From positions 32,719-96,718 of the forward strand of contig CAMJBL010000005.1 of the NCBI GenBank assembly GCA_946403845.1: a DNA stretch of 64,000 nucleotides, given 5' to 3'. Within the stretch, counting starts at the first letter, position 1; each line of letters starts with the position of its first letter. The stretch is from an uncultured Prevotella sp. Its GTDB lineage: Bacteria > Bacteroidota > Bacteroidia > Bacteroidales > Bacteroidaceae. Of this stretch, positions 20,101 to 26,627 are shown piece after piece. The translations under genes and the position numbers were made by a program. The notes below the pieces were generated by a model. The model ran no database searches and was not told where the DNA came from. It was given only the letters and a program-made list of their open reading frames with translations.

Positions 20101-20468
20101 CCAACAGCGATGCCATGATTAGCATTCAGTGTTGCACCGTCACAGAGGATAATATTCACCGTACCATCTATGACGAGGCAGCCGCTGTAAGTGACAGGAC
20201 TGCCACTAGGCACATAATAGGTACCGGCGCCCAAAGAAAAATCATTCACAGTGGACTGAGATCCACTCAAAGCCGAAGGGGAATCAGCCCTTGTCTTCAC
20301 AAACTTTGAACCGTCGTACATGTAATAATCTACCTGTGCCAACGTACTTTGTGGAATGAGCATCATGGCAAAGATCGCCAAAAGGATTCTTGTCACAGTG
20401 TTTAGCCGTCTGGTCTTCATCCCGAAAGGCCTCGGCTCCTGTTGATAGTTGAATAATTGTTCAGTCAT
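14121..20468 (-). CDS. Giant (2115 aa) MBG / GLUG repeat surface protein
   Basis: A single uninterrupted frame of 2115 codons. A signal peptide follows M17 (MKTRRLNTVTRILLAIFAMM, then STLAQ), so ATG 20420 is an alternative start. Residues ~90-290 are Gly-rich and beta-helix-like (GIGGWGADGA, GAGIGGGRNGEGGTVNIYGG). Around 900-1080 there are GLUG-like strands (GLFGFISEKCVIKNLTIDNC, AGLVAEIRSS, GGISGYFNGGTIQNCDV). From ~1270 there are MBG units (YDGNSHALSGVSVTGG, YDGAKHGITVTAPAGAT) with a near-exact ~252-aa tandem duplication. The tail WYDMQGRQI...GLYIRNGQKVVIK resembles a type IX secretion signal. It is probably an adhesin-like surface protein. Confidence 0.88.
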   Translation of the reverse strand: MTEQLFNYQQEPRPFGMKTRRLNTVTRILLAIFAMMLIPQSTLAQVDYYMYDGSKFVKTRADSPSALSGSQSTVNDFSLGAGTYYVPSGSPVTYSGCLVIDGTVNIILCDGATLNANHGIAVGYDATLNIYGQEKGTGQLIASGYNFNSGGTDYYKGPAIGGYYRQMGNNSATTSQCGKIFIHGGIITASSYSPIGSFDDAAGIGGWGADGASNGPRELTVYGGKVTATGGLYGAGIGGGRNGEGGTVNIYGGEVIATGGDGDRSNNAPARGIGAGVSTAVVAAAPGNGTLTLGSGVTCYGDNTNTDPTGLNPQTTVSTRYQYMKTDRTYDLAVGVTTVKASNASNINSASTGTASFYPATNTLILNNLSANGPIVSNLANLTIVLNDENKLTGTQGYIESNNTSATLTIKKGSDGYLTLTNSTGTSAVSGFASVTLEDVYIHTSNCYKYDDDGSKKMAYLTPSGDYSGWSNVQDLEFTTDVYYPLWIESQQVKGSTASYSCGNGTASFAPASGSTPATLSLKDATIGTSNCIDTSLPELRILLDGVNTLSTCDPNHYSPIYSIVGTSKLIIAKAQNAKSSLLTLSTCYDENTPIRVVRGFSSVEVLDDLLCDITLGNGTTLNDANTLGATVYMNFPLWINGDQVTSLNCGNVLGDLTGKPTVIYDPVNFKLTLDGVSNIRVSGDDPGIKSGLDNLTVNLASGSYFQFNGNARRAAFEGVNGTENIIFETNSANVGLYVSSADKDIIKNFNSITYNNGLSLWKQYSSNYGQFDAAIRTAPWAGDGTSSNPFKITNVADLKQIATEINNNSYTLDQHFELTSDIDCGNEGPMASIGIISNNAFQGTFDGDDGNGGNYKIINQTTPYGLFGFISEKCVIKNLTIDNCTVTGTNSGESVAGLVAEIRSSDAEINNCHVINSSISSGDNDNILNAGGIVGYQFSSTVTGCSVENTTITMTQQNRSSDQKVGGISGYFNGGTIQNCDVKSSTISSQTSGTNELYTGAIAGELGIPVTLTNNTYDASVQVKTKKGSASEVVRSGNDQRGTGQADANGDFDVFYDSNNNVVNGAVLTGLQTINVDVGSNGTVEYLEGYYRYDQQNKKVYALPYSISTQKTKIKATSNLGYDQPTISLTLNGGSYNLANTTAGTDNTGAANATWEFEMPEDDLTATIAFPLDFSNANRTFAISNPADAKKVYDGNQISITQIKTKPSSNSAANTEITLDYNNGDFTITEYKQQTTTELKSLGTTAPTNAGNYKVVIKGNGNFSGTATVDFKIEQADGKVSVTNLTQEVTYDGNSHALSGVSVTGGTAVVTYYEKEADRTAGTSGTTQAPTKANVYYVKVSQGNANYASQDVLVTFTINPADIKNAVITAIAEDAWTYDGTAKKPTPEVKFNNKKLTEGDDFTYSWSNNTNAAKSTDNNAPEVIITGKGNFTKTNSLKFTINKATMTGIQASGYTGAYDGAKHGITVTAPAGATVKYGTNVGSYTDTKSPEYKDYSANPYTVYYEVSQANYNTVTGSQDVVINKRSLSGATIGTIAKQTYNKAPHTPEPDVSLVLTAGGQPTKLEKGTDYKFSYENNTDAGRATIKATGQGNFMGDASWNFDIDKADATITFAPDIVYEATYLDQDFTKTVSNTGDGVVKYSSGDENVATVNQTTGQVSIVGSAPNGILMTATVQDGKNYQYATKTATYTLIVKEATLTGVQATGYTGDYDGAGHGITVTAPAGATVKYGTNANSCTDTRSPEYKDYSANPYKVYYEVSQANFATVKGSQTVTINKRSLSGASISQVANETYNGNPYTPEPDVTLVLVAGNQATKLEKGTDYTLAYENNTNAGTATVKVIGTKNFKDEESVNFTISKADISTAVIDAIAAQTYTGSAITPTPAVTWGGKTLKAGTDFTYSYANNTDAAQSTDTPAPTVTITGKGNFTSSASTKFTILDRVASIDLGGRTFRTYYNASETNRVPDDIQAYIVTGVNGNEVTVQPVSYIPKQTPVLLEAKAGAKSVKNKADDFTTNKLAYATNDVAANGNQYLLYNGEFVRASGTISGKVYLDLGSSSPARSYTINTNNTTAIEGVFDEETDGEEKWYDMQGRQINKPTKAGLYIRNGQKVVIKNK
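14885..16149 (-). repeat. ~756-bp internal tandem duplication in the giant surface protein gene
   Basis: The unit running from the ATLTGVQATGYTG module through KRSLSGASISQVANETY to the ISKADI segment (about 14885-15393) is repeated at about 15640-16149 as ATMTGIQASGYTG ... KRSLSGATIGTIAKQTY. The spacing between equivalent points (CCCGTCAAGG at ~15367, CCCGTCATGG at ~16123) is about 756 bp (252 codons). Unit limits are approximate, read by eye. Confidence 0.7.
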
Positions 20469-20515
20469 AATGGTATTTTTAATGTTATTATTTTCAGTTG
20501 ACTATTATTTGGTTG

Positions 20516-20547
20516 CAAAGATACAAAGAAAAAATGAAACGACCAAA
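20516..20547 (-). promoter_or_regulatory. -33/-7 promoter of the giant surface protein operon
   Basis: The minus strand has TTTG (20544-20547) and TATCTTTG (20516-20523) separated by 20 nt, an excellent match to the Bacteroidetes promoter. It lies 48 nt upstream of the first ATG. Confidence 0.8.
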
Positions 20548-20715
20548 TTTAATTTTAAAAATAACACGCGCATAAAAAGAAAAAAGCACGCTCTCAATTA
20601 CAAATTACAGATTACAGTTTTATTTTGGCATGTATTGACTGTTTAATTGGGCTTACTTGGGCGAACCGTAGGATAAGTGCCACTTATTTTCTGAGGACAC
20701 CTGTCTTTCTATAGG

Positions 20716-20751
20716 TTAAGAGCCATCTGCTATTCAGCGAATGGCTCTTAA
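20716..20751. repeat. Perfect 11-bp hairpin (TTAAGAGCCAT)
   Basis: TTAAGAGCCAT (20716-20726) pairs perfectly with ATGGCTCTTAA (20741-20751) around a 14-nt loop. There is no T-run, and it is not next to a gene end, so a terminator role is not supported. Confidence 0.75.
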
Positions 20752-20845
20752 TCGTGTATGTAGTTTGGTACTCTGTCCGAATTAGTCTATTAGTCAATTA
20801 GTGTTTTTGAAAATATAAAATGCGTTATAAATAGTCACAAATCCT

Positions 20846-20883
20846 TTCTAATAATAATATATTATAATATATTATTATTAGAA
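20846..20883. repeat. Perfect 38-bp AT-rich palindrome
   Basis: The sequence from TTCTAATAATAATATATTAT to its mirror ...TATTATTATTAGAA is self-complementary over all 38 bases with no loop. It could extrude as a cruciform or bind a dimeric protein. Confidence 0.9.
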
Positions 20884-21073
20884 TATTACAATTTATTTAC
20901 TTCTTATCATAACTAATATACTCAAAACAAAATGACTAATTCACTAATTCACTAACATTGGGTGCCGAATTAAAACTGTAATTTGTAATTCGTAATTGGA
21001 TCTATCTTGAAGAGACTTTGAAAACTATTTACATTTGGAACACAAACGAAAAACAGGCATTTTTGCGGCCTAA

Positions 21074-21117
21074 CTAGGAAACAAAAATTTCATCGTTAGA
21101 AAGAAAGTGTTTCCTAG
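21074..21117. repeat. 9-bp inverted repeat CTAGGAAAC / GTTTCCTAG
   Basis: CTAGGAAAC (21074-21082) and GTTTCCTAG (21109-21117) flank a 26-nt loop in the gene-free stretch upstream of the terminator at 21188. The role is unknown. Confidence 0.6.
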
Positions 21118-21187
21118 GGAAAGCGCAAAAACTGCATCTGGTGTGGTTTTGCGAAAGTTCTTGACAATATAACAAAGACGCCGGGAG

Positions 21188-21223
21188 AAAACAAAAACTG
21201 CCGCCGTTGGGAAACGGCGACAG
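21188..21223 (-). terminator. Intrinsic terminator of the partner-switching operon
   Basis: On the minus strand an 11-bp stem with one mismatch (CTGTCGCCGTT / AACGGCGGCAG) with a small loop is followed by TTTTTGTTTT. It lies 28 nt past the stop of the last operon gene. Confidence 0.85.
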
Positions 21224-21250
21224 CCTATGGTCGGGCAGCGGATAAACGGG

Positions 21251-21592
21251 TTATCCCTGCAAGCTATCGAACTTCTTCAGCAAGGCCTTCAGGCGCTCTA
21301 CGCTGTCAGGATCCTTGTCGTTCTGGGCAATCAGTTCGAGGTTGTGGCGGATGTCGGCCATCTTATCGAACAGGAGCAGAGCCTGCTCATAGCCCTTACC
21401 AATACTGTCAAAGTTTTTCGAAAGCGAATCGTAATCCTCCAGCAGACGCTGCTGCTCGTTGACGCGCTTCTCGTAGTCCTTCAGCAGCTGCTCTCTGTCC
21501 TCATTCTGCTTCTTGACCGACTTCGCCTGCAGGAACAAGGCTACAGCCAGTGCTCCCACGATAACGGCCAATACGATAATAGCGATATCCAT
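21251..21592 (-). CDS. Small membrane-anchored coiled-coil protein of the partner-switching operon
   Basis: The 113-aa protein has one N-terminal transmembrane helix (IAIIVLAVIVGALAVALFLQ) and then a highly charged, heptad-like helix (KQNEDREQLLKDYEKRVNEQ, RLLEDYDSLSKNFDSIGKGY). No family is recognised. It follows the STAS gene by 5 bp and precedes the operon terminator, so it is probably produced with the regulatory module and may be its membrane effector or scaffold; that role is inference. Confidence 0.75.
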   Translation of the reverse strand: MDIAIIVLAVIVGALAVALFLQAKSVKKQNEDREQLLKDYEKRVNEQQRLLEDYDSLSKNFDSIGKGYEQALLLFDKMADIRHNLELIAQNDKDPDSVERLKALLKKFDSLQG

Positions 21593-21597
21593 AGTGC

Positions 21598-21909
21598 TTA
21601 ATCCTTTCTCTGTTCAACCTTCATAAACTTCGTAAAGCCCGTCATGGCGAGCACCTTGTAGATTTCAGGGCTGACGTTGGTCATCTTAAACTGTCCGCGC
21701 TGCTGCATCACCGTGCGCATGGTCTTCTGGATGATACGGAGACCCGAGCTGGCCATATAGGTCAGTTCAGAGCAGTCCATCTCGAGATCCACGCCACCGT
21801 CTTTCAATGCCGGCTGGATATCGGCCTCAAATTGATTTGCATTCATGGTGTCGATACGACTACCTGTCTTAATGATGGTTTTACCACCTTCTTTCAAAAT
21901 CTGTGTCAT
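21598..21909 (-). CDS. STAS-domain anti-sigma factor antagonist (SpoIIAA/RsbV-like)
   Basis: The 103-aa single-domain protein has the STAS pattern: an N-terminal strand pair, the RIDTMNANQFEADIQPAL helix, the VDLEMDCSELTYMASSGLRI motif with candidate phosphoserine in ASSG, and the C-terminal FKMTNVSPEIYKVLAMTGF helix. In the family the unphosphorylated form binds an RsbW-type kinase and frees its partner. The kinase gene lies 21 bp upstream and a SpoIIE-type phosphatase begins the operon, so a full partner switch is encoded. Confidence 0.9.
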   Translation of the reverse strand: MTQILKEGGKTIIKTGSRIDTMNANQFEADIQPALKDGGVDLEMDCSELTYMASSGLRIIQKTMRTVMQQRGQFKMTNVSPEIYKVLAMTGFTKFMKVEQRKD

Positions 21910-21930
21910 AATTTTTCTATTGTTAATTTG

Positions 21931-22353
21931 TTAATTACTTTGATCTTCAATTCCCTTAGTCATCGTCAACAGGTTCTTGCCTTCCAGACGCTGGTAGGTT
22001 ACCTTGTTCATGATGTTCTTGACGATAAAGATACCCATACCGCCCAAGTCACGGTCGGCTGGGTTGACATCCAGGTCGGTGTCTTCCTTTGCCGTGGGGT
22101 CGAATTCCTTGCCCTGATCGCTCAAGACAAAGGTCAACTCCTTCCCGTCGCTCTTAGCCAACAGCTCAATGTCGGCGATTACGCCTTCCGGATAAGCATA
22201 GAAAATCACATTGGTCACCATCTCCTCCATGACCAGATTCAGGTTCATCTGCAACTCCATGCTCAGCCCTAGTTCCTCGCCGATTTCCTCAACGAACTGG
22301 GCAACTTTCTCCAGTTCAGTGATTTGATTTTTGATGCGGAGTTCCTTTCTCAT
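21931..22353 (-). CDS. RsbW-like anti-sigma / serine kinase (GHKL ATPase)
   Basis: The 140-aa protein is a stand-alone HATPase_c domain. The N-box is MNLVMEEMVTNVIFYAYPEG, the G1 region LSDQGKEFDPTAKED and the G2 region DLGGMGIFIVKNIMNKVTY, as in RsbW/SpoIIAB-type kinases. Such proteins phosphorylate a STAS partner and sequester a regulator. It sits between the phosphatase (19 bp upstream) and the STAS protein. No sigma-B type factor is encoded nearby, so the final target is not visible here. Confidence 0.9.
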   Translation of the reverse strand: MRKELRIKNQITELEKVAQFVEEIGEELGLSMELQMNLNLVMEEMVTNVIFYAYPEGVIADIELLAKSDGKELTFVLSDQGKEFDPTAKEDTDLDVNPADRDLGGMGIFIVKNIMNKVTYQRLEGKNLLTMTKGIEDQSN

Positions 22354-22371
22354 AAACTTATAGATTTGTTA

Positions 22372-24480
22372 TTAGCTATTTCTGATTACTTTCACGCAGA
22401 GCATCGTCAGGTCGTCGTTAGGATCGGCGCCGTCGCGATGCTTCTCCACTTCGGAGGCCAGCAGCTCGATGGTCTGCTTGGAGCTCTCGAAAGGTGTCGT
22501 CTCAAGGATTTCCAGCAGGCGCTCGTCGGAGAACTGCACCTGCTCACGGTTCTCGGCCTCGTTAAGGCCGTCGGTATAGACAAACAGCGGCTGGTTGCTG
22601 ATGTCGGCAATCTCCTCGCCCTCGTAATCAAACTCAGGCATGAGGCCGATTGGCAGGTTGGGAATCATCTCAAGGAACTCGGTCTTACCGTCGCCGATGA
22701 GTACTGGCGGGTTGTGACCGGCGTTGCAGAAATTGAGATGACCCGTGGTGAGGTCGACCAGTCCGATAAACATCGTGACGAACATACCCTGCTCATTATC
22801 GTCGCCCGAGAGGGCATCGTTGATGTGTGTGGCAATCTCAGCGGGCTGCATGCGCTGTGCAGCGAGGGTGCGGAAGAGTCGCGTGGCCTGGGCCATGAAC
22901 AACGAGGCCGGCACACCCTTGCCCGACACGTCGCCCAGACAGAAGTAGAGCAGATCACCCAAGAGGAGATAGCCATACAGGTCGCCTCCCACCTCCTTGG
23001 CGGGGGTCATCGAGGCAAACAGGTCGAGGTCGTCGCGCTCGGGGAACTGACTGGGCACCATCGACATCTGGATGTTACGGGCGATGCGCAGGTCGCTCTC
23101 AATACGCTCCTTGGCGGCGGTGGTCTCCTCCAACTGGTCGTAAGCCGTCAACAGCTGCTGGTGGGTCTCCTCCAGTTTGCCGTGCGCCTGCTCAAGGCTC
23201 TCGTGGGCCTTCTTCAGGCGACGGGCTGAACGGATGCGGAAATAGAGGAAGATGGCCAACGAGAGCACCAGAATGGAGGCAATGGTAATGATGCTGCGCA
23301 TCTGCTCCTCAGCACGCTTCATGCGCTCCTCGTCGAGGGCGTATTTGGTATTCATCTCCGCCAGCTGACGCTTGGTATCGCTGGAGTTGATGGAGTCGTT
23401 GATCTGATACATCTCGTTATAGAGCTTCGCTGCGTCGGCATGGCGTCCCAGATTCGTCAGGATCTCAGCTCGCTGCTGCTTCACACGGATGAGCTCTGCC
23501 ATATCGCCAACACCCTCATGAAGGGCTAACAGCTGGTCGCTCTGCAAAAGGGCCTCAGGATAGAACTCGAGCATGGCGAGATAACGGATGCGGTAGAAAA
23601 GCCAGGAGCGATAGACTGCAGTATCTTCGGAGGGTATATTCTTACGGGCCTCTTCAAGCATCTTATCGGCCTTTTCGATGTCACCCAGTCCAAGCGCAGA
23701 CTCTGCACAACCGAGATAATAATAGGCCCAGTCGGGAAGAAGGCCGGGATTATCCCTGGTCACTTTCTTATCCACAATAAGCTGCTCAAGGAATGCCAAC
23801 CACTGACCGGTCATCCTATCCATATCGGTATAGCGCTGCTGCTTCTCCAACACTTCGCATTGGGTCGTAAACAGCTCTGAAAGCACCTGTGGGATGGGTT
23901 TTTGCCGCATCAGGATATCAATACCCTGCTTATTGATAGCGGCAGCTTCATCCAGATTGTTCATAGTGTAATAGGCATTACCCATCACATAACAGGCGAG
24001 TCCGCTGCCAAAATCATCCTTATCGTCCTTGGCAAACTGATACATCTTCTCAGCCTCCTTCAAGCCTGTAGCCAAAGAGCCGCAATAGACGTAGGTATTC
24101 ACCAAGCAGCTCCACGCATCGTAGAATTTCTCACGGATTCCATGATCACGGATAAAATCAATGTCATCGGGAGCATAATGAATCACAGAGTCGTTCTGGT
24201 CACTGTTATAGAAAAACAAAATACGATTATAACGGGCGTAACTCTCTTCACGCATATTGCCTTGTTTGCGGCTTTCCCGAAGATAATCGTTAATGCATTG
24301 CCACTGAAACTGGTAATCGTCTTCTTCCAGACTGGCCTCATAGAGTAGCGACAATAATTCCAACTTTTCTTGCCCTTGAGCATGCTCCAATCGCTTCTTA
24401 ATGTCGTCGGCTTCCGTCGCAAAAACACCCACCGCCGCCATCAAGAGGCACATACTCACAAACAATCGGCTCAGATTCAT
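22372..24480 (-). CDS. TPR-containing membrane PP2C (SpoIIE/RsbU-type) phosphatase
   Basis: The 702-aa protein has a signal peptide (MNLSRLFVSMCLLMAAVGVFA), ~350 residues of TPR-like helices outside the membrane (YVMGNAYYTMNNLDEAAAIN, LTNLGRHADAAKLYNEMYQI), a transmembrane helix near 395 (IITIASILVLSLAIFLYF), a coiled-coil linker (HESLEQAHGKLEETHQQLL) and a C-terminal SpoIIE phosphatase domain. Metal-ligand motifs are intact: MTPAKEVGGDLYGY, CLGDVSGKGVPASLF, YTDGLNEAENREQ, DPNDDLTMLCVKV. Known relatives dephosphorylate STAS antagonists in response to envelope signals sensed by the TPR part. It is the first gene of the operon, with a -7 box at 24511-24518. Confidence 0.93.
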   Translation of the reverse strand: MNLSRLFVSMCLLMAAVGVFATEADDIKKRLEHAQGQEKLELLSLLYEASLEEDDYQFQWQCINDYLRESRKQGNMREESYARYNRILFFYNSDQNDSVIHYAPDDIDFIRDHGIREKFYDAWSCLVNTYVYCGSLATGLKEAEKMYQFAKDDKDDFGSGLACYVMGNAYYTMNNLDEAAAINKQGIDILMRQKPIPQVLSELFTTQCEVLEKQQRYTDMDRMTGQWLAFLEQLIVDKKVTRDNPGLLPDWAYYYLGCAESALGLGDIEKADKMLEEARKNIPSEDTAVYRSWLFYRIRYLAMLEFYPEALLQSDQLLALHEGVGDMAELIRVKQQRAEILTNLGRHADAAKLYNEMYQINDSINSSDTKRQLAEMNTKYALDEERMKRAEEQMRSIITIASILVLSLAIFLYFRIRSARRLKKAHESLEQAHGKLEETHQQLLTAYDQLEETTAAKERIESDLRIARNIQMSMVPSQFPERDDLDLFASMTPAKEVGGDLYGYLLLGDLLYFCLGDVSGKGVPASLFMAQATRLFRTLAAQRMQPAEIATHINDALSGDDNEQGMFVTMFIGLVDLTTGHLNFCNAGHNPPVLIGDGKTEFLEMIPNLPIGLMPEFDYEGEEIADISNQPLFVYTDGLNEAENREQVQFSDERLLEILETTPFESSKQTIELLASEVEKHRDGADPNDDLTMLCVKVIRNS

Positions 24481-24510
24481 AAACCCATCAGTGATTAATT
24501 AGTGATTGTG

Positions 24511-24518
24511 CAAATATA
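24511..24518 (-). promoter_or_regulatory. -7 box (TATATTTG) of the partner-switching operon
   Basis: The minus strand reads TATATTTG 31 nt upstream of the phosphatase ATG at 24480, matching TAnnTTTG. Confidence 0.62.
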
Positions 24519-24620
24519 CGAAGAGTTTTTGAAATAGCCAACTTTTTGGGCAAAAACTTCCTAAAAGCCGCCTAATTTGATGGAATTCATAGACAAAATA
24601 CCAGAATTCCATGCAAATGT

Positions 24621-24650
24621 AACAAAAAAATGGGACTCTTAAGAGCCCCA
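24621..24650 (-). terminator. Intrinsic terminator of fba
   Basis: The minus strand has the stem GGGGCTCTT / AAGAGTCCC followed by ATTTTTTTG, starting 24 nt past the fba stop codon. Confidence 0.85.
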
Positions 24651-24673
24651 TTCTTAAATATGCTTGAATAAAT

Positions 24674-25675
24674 TTAGCACTGTGCGAGCTTGCCGTCAGA
24701 ACCGAGCACATTCACAATCTTGTGGATGTACATCTTCTTCATGTTCTCACGAGCGGGCTTCAGATACTGACGAGGATCGAAGTCTCCAGGATGCTCAGCG
24801 AGGTGCTGACGGATAGCAGCCGTCATAGCCAGACGAGAGTCAGAGTCGATGTTGATCTTGCAGACAGCGCTCTTAGAAGCCTTACGCAGCTGCTCCTCGG
24901 GGATACCGATAGCGGCGTCGAGCTTGCCACCGAACTTGTTGATGGTGTTCACCTCGTCCATAGGAACAGAAGAAGAACCGTGAAGCACGATGGGGAATCC
25001 GGGGAGTTTCTTCTCGATCTCGGCGAGGATGTCGAATGCCAATGGCGGTGGAACGAGCACGCCGTTCACCAGTGTGCACTGCTCAGGAGTGAACTTATGA
25101 GCACCGTGAGAGGTACCGATAGAGATAGCCAGAGAGTCGCAACCTGTACGGGTAGCGAAGTCGATAACCTCCTCGGGCTTGGTGTAGTGAGACTCAGCAG
25201 CGCTGACCTCATCCTCAACACCAGCGAGCACACCGAGCTCAGCCTCAACGGTTACGTCGAACTGATGAGCATAGTCGACCACCTTCTTAGCCAGTGCAAC
25301 GTTCTCCTCGTAAGGGAGGTGAGAACCGTCGATCATCACTGAAGAGAAGCCCATGTCGATACAGTCCTTGCAGAGCTCGAAGCTGTCACCGTGATCCAGG
25401 TGAAGCACGATCTCAGGGTGAGCGCAGCCCAACTCCTTGGCATAAGCCACAGCACCCTCGGCCATGTAACGCAGAATGGTAGCGTTGGCATAGTTACGAG
25501 CGCCCTTGGAAACCTGCATGATCACAGGAGACTTTGTCTCAACAGCAGCCATCACGATAGCCTGCATCTGCTCCATTGTGTTGAAGTTGAAAGCGGGGAT
25601 AGCATAGCCACCGGCTACTGCTCTCTTAAACATCTCGCGGGTATTCACGAGACCCAAATCCTTGTAATTTACCAT
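24674..25675 (-). CDS. fba: Class II fructose-1,6-bisphosphate aldolase
   Basis: The 333-aa zinc-dependent glycolytic aldolase cleaves fructose 1,6-bisphosphate into DHAP and GAP. The zinc-site motif VLHLDHGDSFELCKDCIDMG, the strand GFSSVMIDGSHLPYEENV, the SLAISIGTSHGAHKF zinc/phosphate motif and the phosphate-binding VLHGSSSVP are all present. Length fits the family. It is transcribed alone: a -7 box lies upstream at 25730-25737 and a terminator downstream. The codon use is that of a strongly expressed gene. Confidence 0.96.
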   Translation of the reverse strand: MVNYKDLGLVNTREMFKRAVAGGYAIPAFNFNTMEQMQAIVMAAVETKSPVIMQVSKGARNYANATILRYMAEGAVAYAKELGCAHPEIVLHLDHGDSFELCKDCIDMGFSSVMIDGSHLPYEENVALAKKVVDYAHQFDVTVEAELGVLAGVEDEVSAAESHYTKPEEVIDFATRTGCDSLAISIGTSHGAHKFTPEQCTLVNGVLVPPPLAFDILAEIEKKLPGFPIVLHGSSSVPMDEVNTINKFGGKLDAAIGIPEEQLRKASKSAVCKINIDSDSRLAMTAAIRQHLAEHPGDFDPRQYLKPARENMKKMYIHKIVNVLGSDGKLAQC

Positions 25676-25729
25676 AACAATCTAAAATTAAAATATTTAC
25701 GATTAACTTCCTATTTTCTAAATGCGTTG

Positions 25730-25737
25730 CAAAGGTA
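25730..25737 (-). promoter_or_regulatory. -7 box (TACCTTTG) of fba
   Basis: The minus strand reads TACCTTTG 54 nt upstream of the fba ATG. The heptamer array begins about 10 bp further upstream, so any -33 element would overlap it. Confidence 0.65.
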
Positions 25738-25746
25738 CGAAAAAAA

Positions 25747-25882
25747 GTGAAGAGTGAAGAGTGAAGAATGAAGAATTTGCTGCCGCCAAAGGCCATTTTT
25801 CATTTTATTTGCAATGGCAGCATCCTTAACGGTCGTTTTTGCCAAACTCACTTTTCACTTTTCACTTCTCACTTTTCATTTC
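25747..25882. repeat. Paired inverted 7-nt arrays between the LytTR gene and fba
   Basis: The left arm has GTGA/ATGA at 25747, 25754, 25761 and 25768; the right arm has TCAC/TCAT at 25848, 25855, 25862, 25869 and 25876, all at a strict 7-nt step. The arms are reverse complements and enclose a second stem GCTGCC (25779-25784) / GGCAGC (25816-25821). The whole could fold as one long hairpin. Confidence 0.82.
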
Positions 25883-25890
25883 TCTCACCA

Positions 25891-26601
25891 CTAAGAAAGT
25901 GTATGCGTATCCAGATATTGCTGCACCTCCTCCTTATAGTTGTCGGAGATGGGGATAAAGATATCGCCGAACACAATGCGGAAGCGGTCGATAGAGCGAA
26001 CCTCTGGCATGTGGACGATATAGGAGCGATGGGTACGCAGGAATTCCGGACGAGGCAGGTAATCCTCGAGCTTCTTCATACTCATCAGCGACATGATCTT
26101 CTCGCCGTTCTTCAGGCAGATACGCACATAGTCCTTCAGACCTTCCACATACAGGATATCGTCGAGACAGACACGCAGGAGCTTGTATTCGCTCTTGATG
26201 AACATGATACGGTCGTCGTTGTAAGTCTCGCGCTTCTGCAGGACATTATACCAGTCCTGCGCCTTCTCTGTGGCACGCAGGAAGTCCTCATAGCTGATGG
26301 GTTTCAGCAGATAGTCGAGGGCATTGACCTTATAGCCTTCGAGGGCATATTGCGGGAATGCGGTTGTAAAAATGATCTTGGTATCCTTTGGCAGGATCTT
26401 GGCAAACTCCACACCACTCAACTCTGGCATCTGAATATCCAGGAACAACAGCGGCACGGGGTTGTCACGCAGATCGCGCATGGCCGTAATCGCACTATTA
26501 TAGGTACCCGTCAGATTCAGATAGGGTGTTTTTGATACATAACTTTCCAGAAGACCTGCAGCCAATGGCTCGTCATCAATGATGGCACAATTAATTGTCA
26601 T
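25891..26601 (-). CDS. LytTR-family response regulator
   Basis: The 236-aa protein has a receiver domain (CAIIDDEPLAAGLLESYVSK; phosphoacceptor Asp in LLFLDIQMPELSG near residue 56; FTTAFPQYALEGYKVNALDY) and a C-terminal LytTR DNA-binding domain (RIMFIKSEYKLLRVCLDDIL, FLRTHRSYIVHMPEV). It is the last gene of the TolC-MacA-MacB-kinase operon, 26 bp after its kinase, so it most likely controls this efflux operon or responds to the same envelope stress. Confidence 0.93.
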   Translation of the reverse strand: MTINCAIIDDEPLAAGLLESYVSKTPYLNLTGTYNSAITAMRDLRDNPVPLLFLDIQMPELSGVEFAKILPKDTKIIFTTAFPQYALEGYKVNALDYLLKPISYEDFLRATEKAQDWYNVLQKRETYNDDRIMFIKSEYKLLRVCLDDILYVEGLKDYVRICLKNGEKIMSLMSMKKLEDYLPRPEFLRTHRSYIVHMPEVRSIDRFRIVFGDIFIPISDNYKEEVQQYLDTHTLS

Positions 26602-26627
26602 ACTTTCTGTTCTTAATTTTTTAATGA

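Larger units (their letters stand above)
20595..21001. repeat. Nested inverted-repeat island (gene-free, ~400 bp)
   Basis: Four layers of inverted structure are visible. Outer arms are three 7-nt units each (ATTAC at 20597/20604/20611; GTAAT at 20978/20985/20992). Inside lies the 11-bp hairpin 20716-20751. Next are 8-nt arrays ATTAG at 20781/20789/20797 and CTAAT at 20936/20944/20952, inverted relative to each other. Near the centre is a perfect 38-bp palindrome at 20846-20883. No ORF of note lies here. Confidence 0.8.

Noticed and set aside
20716-20751. Terminator call for the 11-bp hairpin
   Set aside because: It has no T-run on either strand and is over 200 bp from the nearest gene end, so it is listed only as a repeat.
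22324-23229. 301-aa plus-strand ORF opposite the phosphatase
   Set aside because: It is an antisense shadow of a well-conserved PP2C domain.
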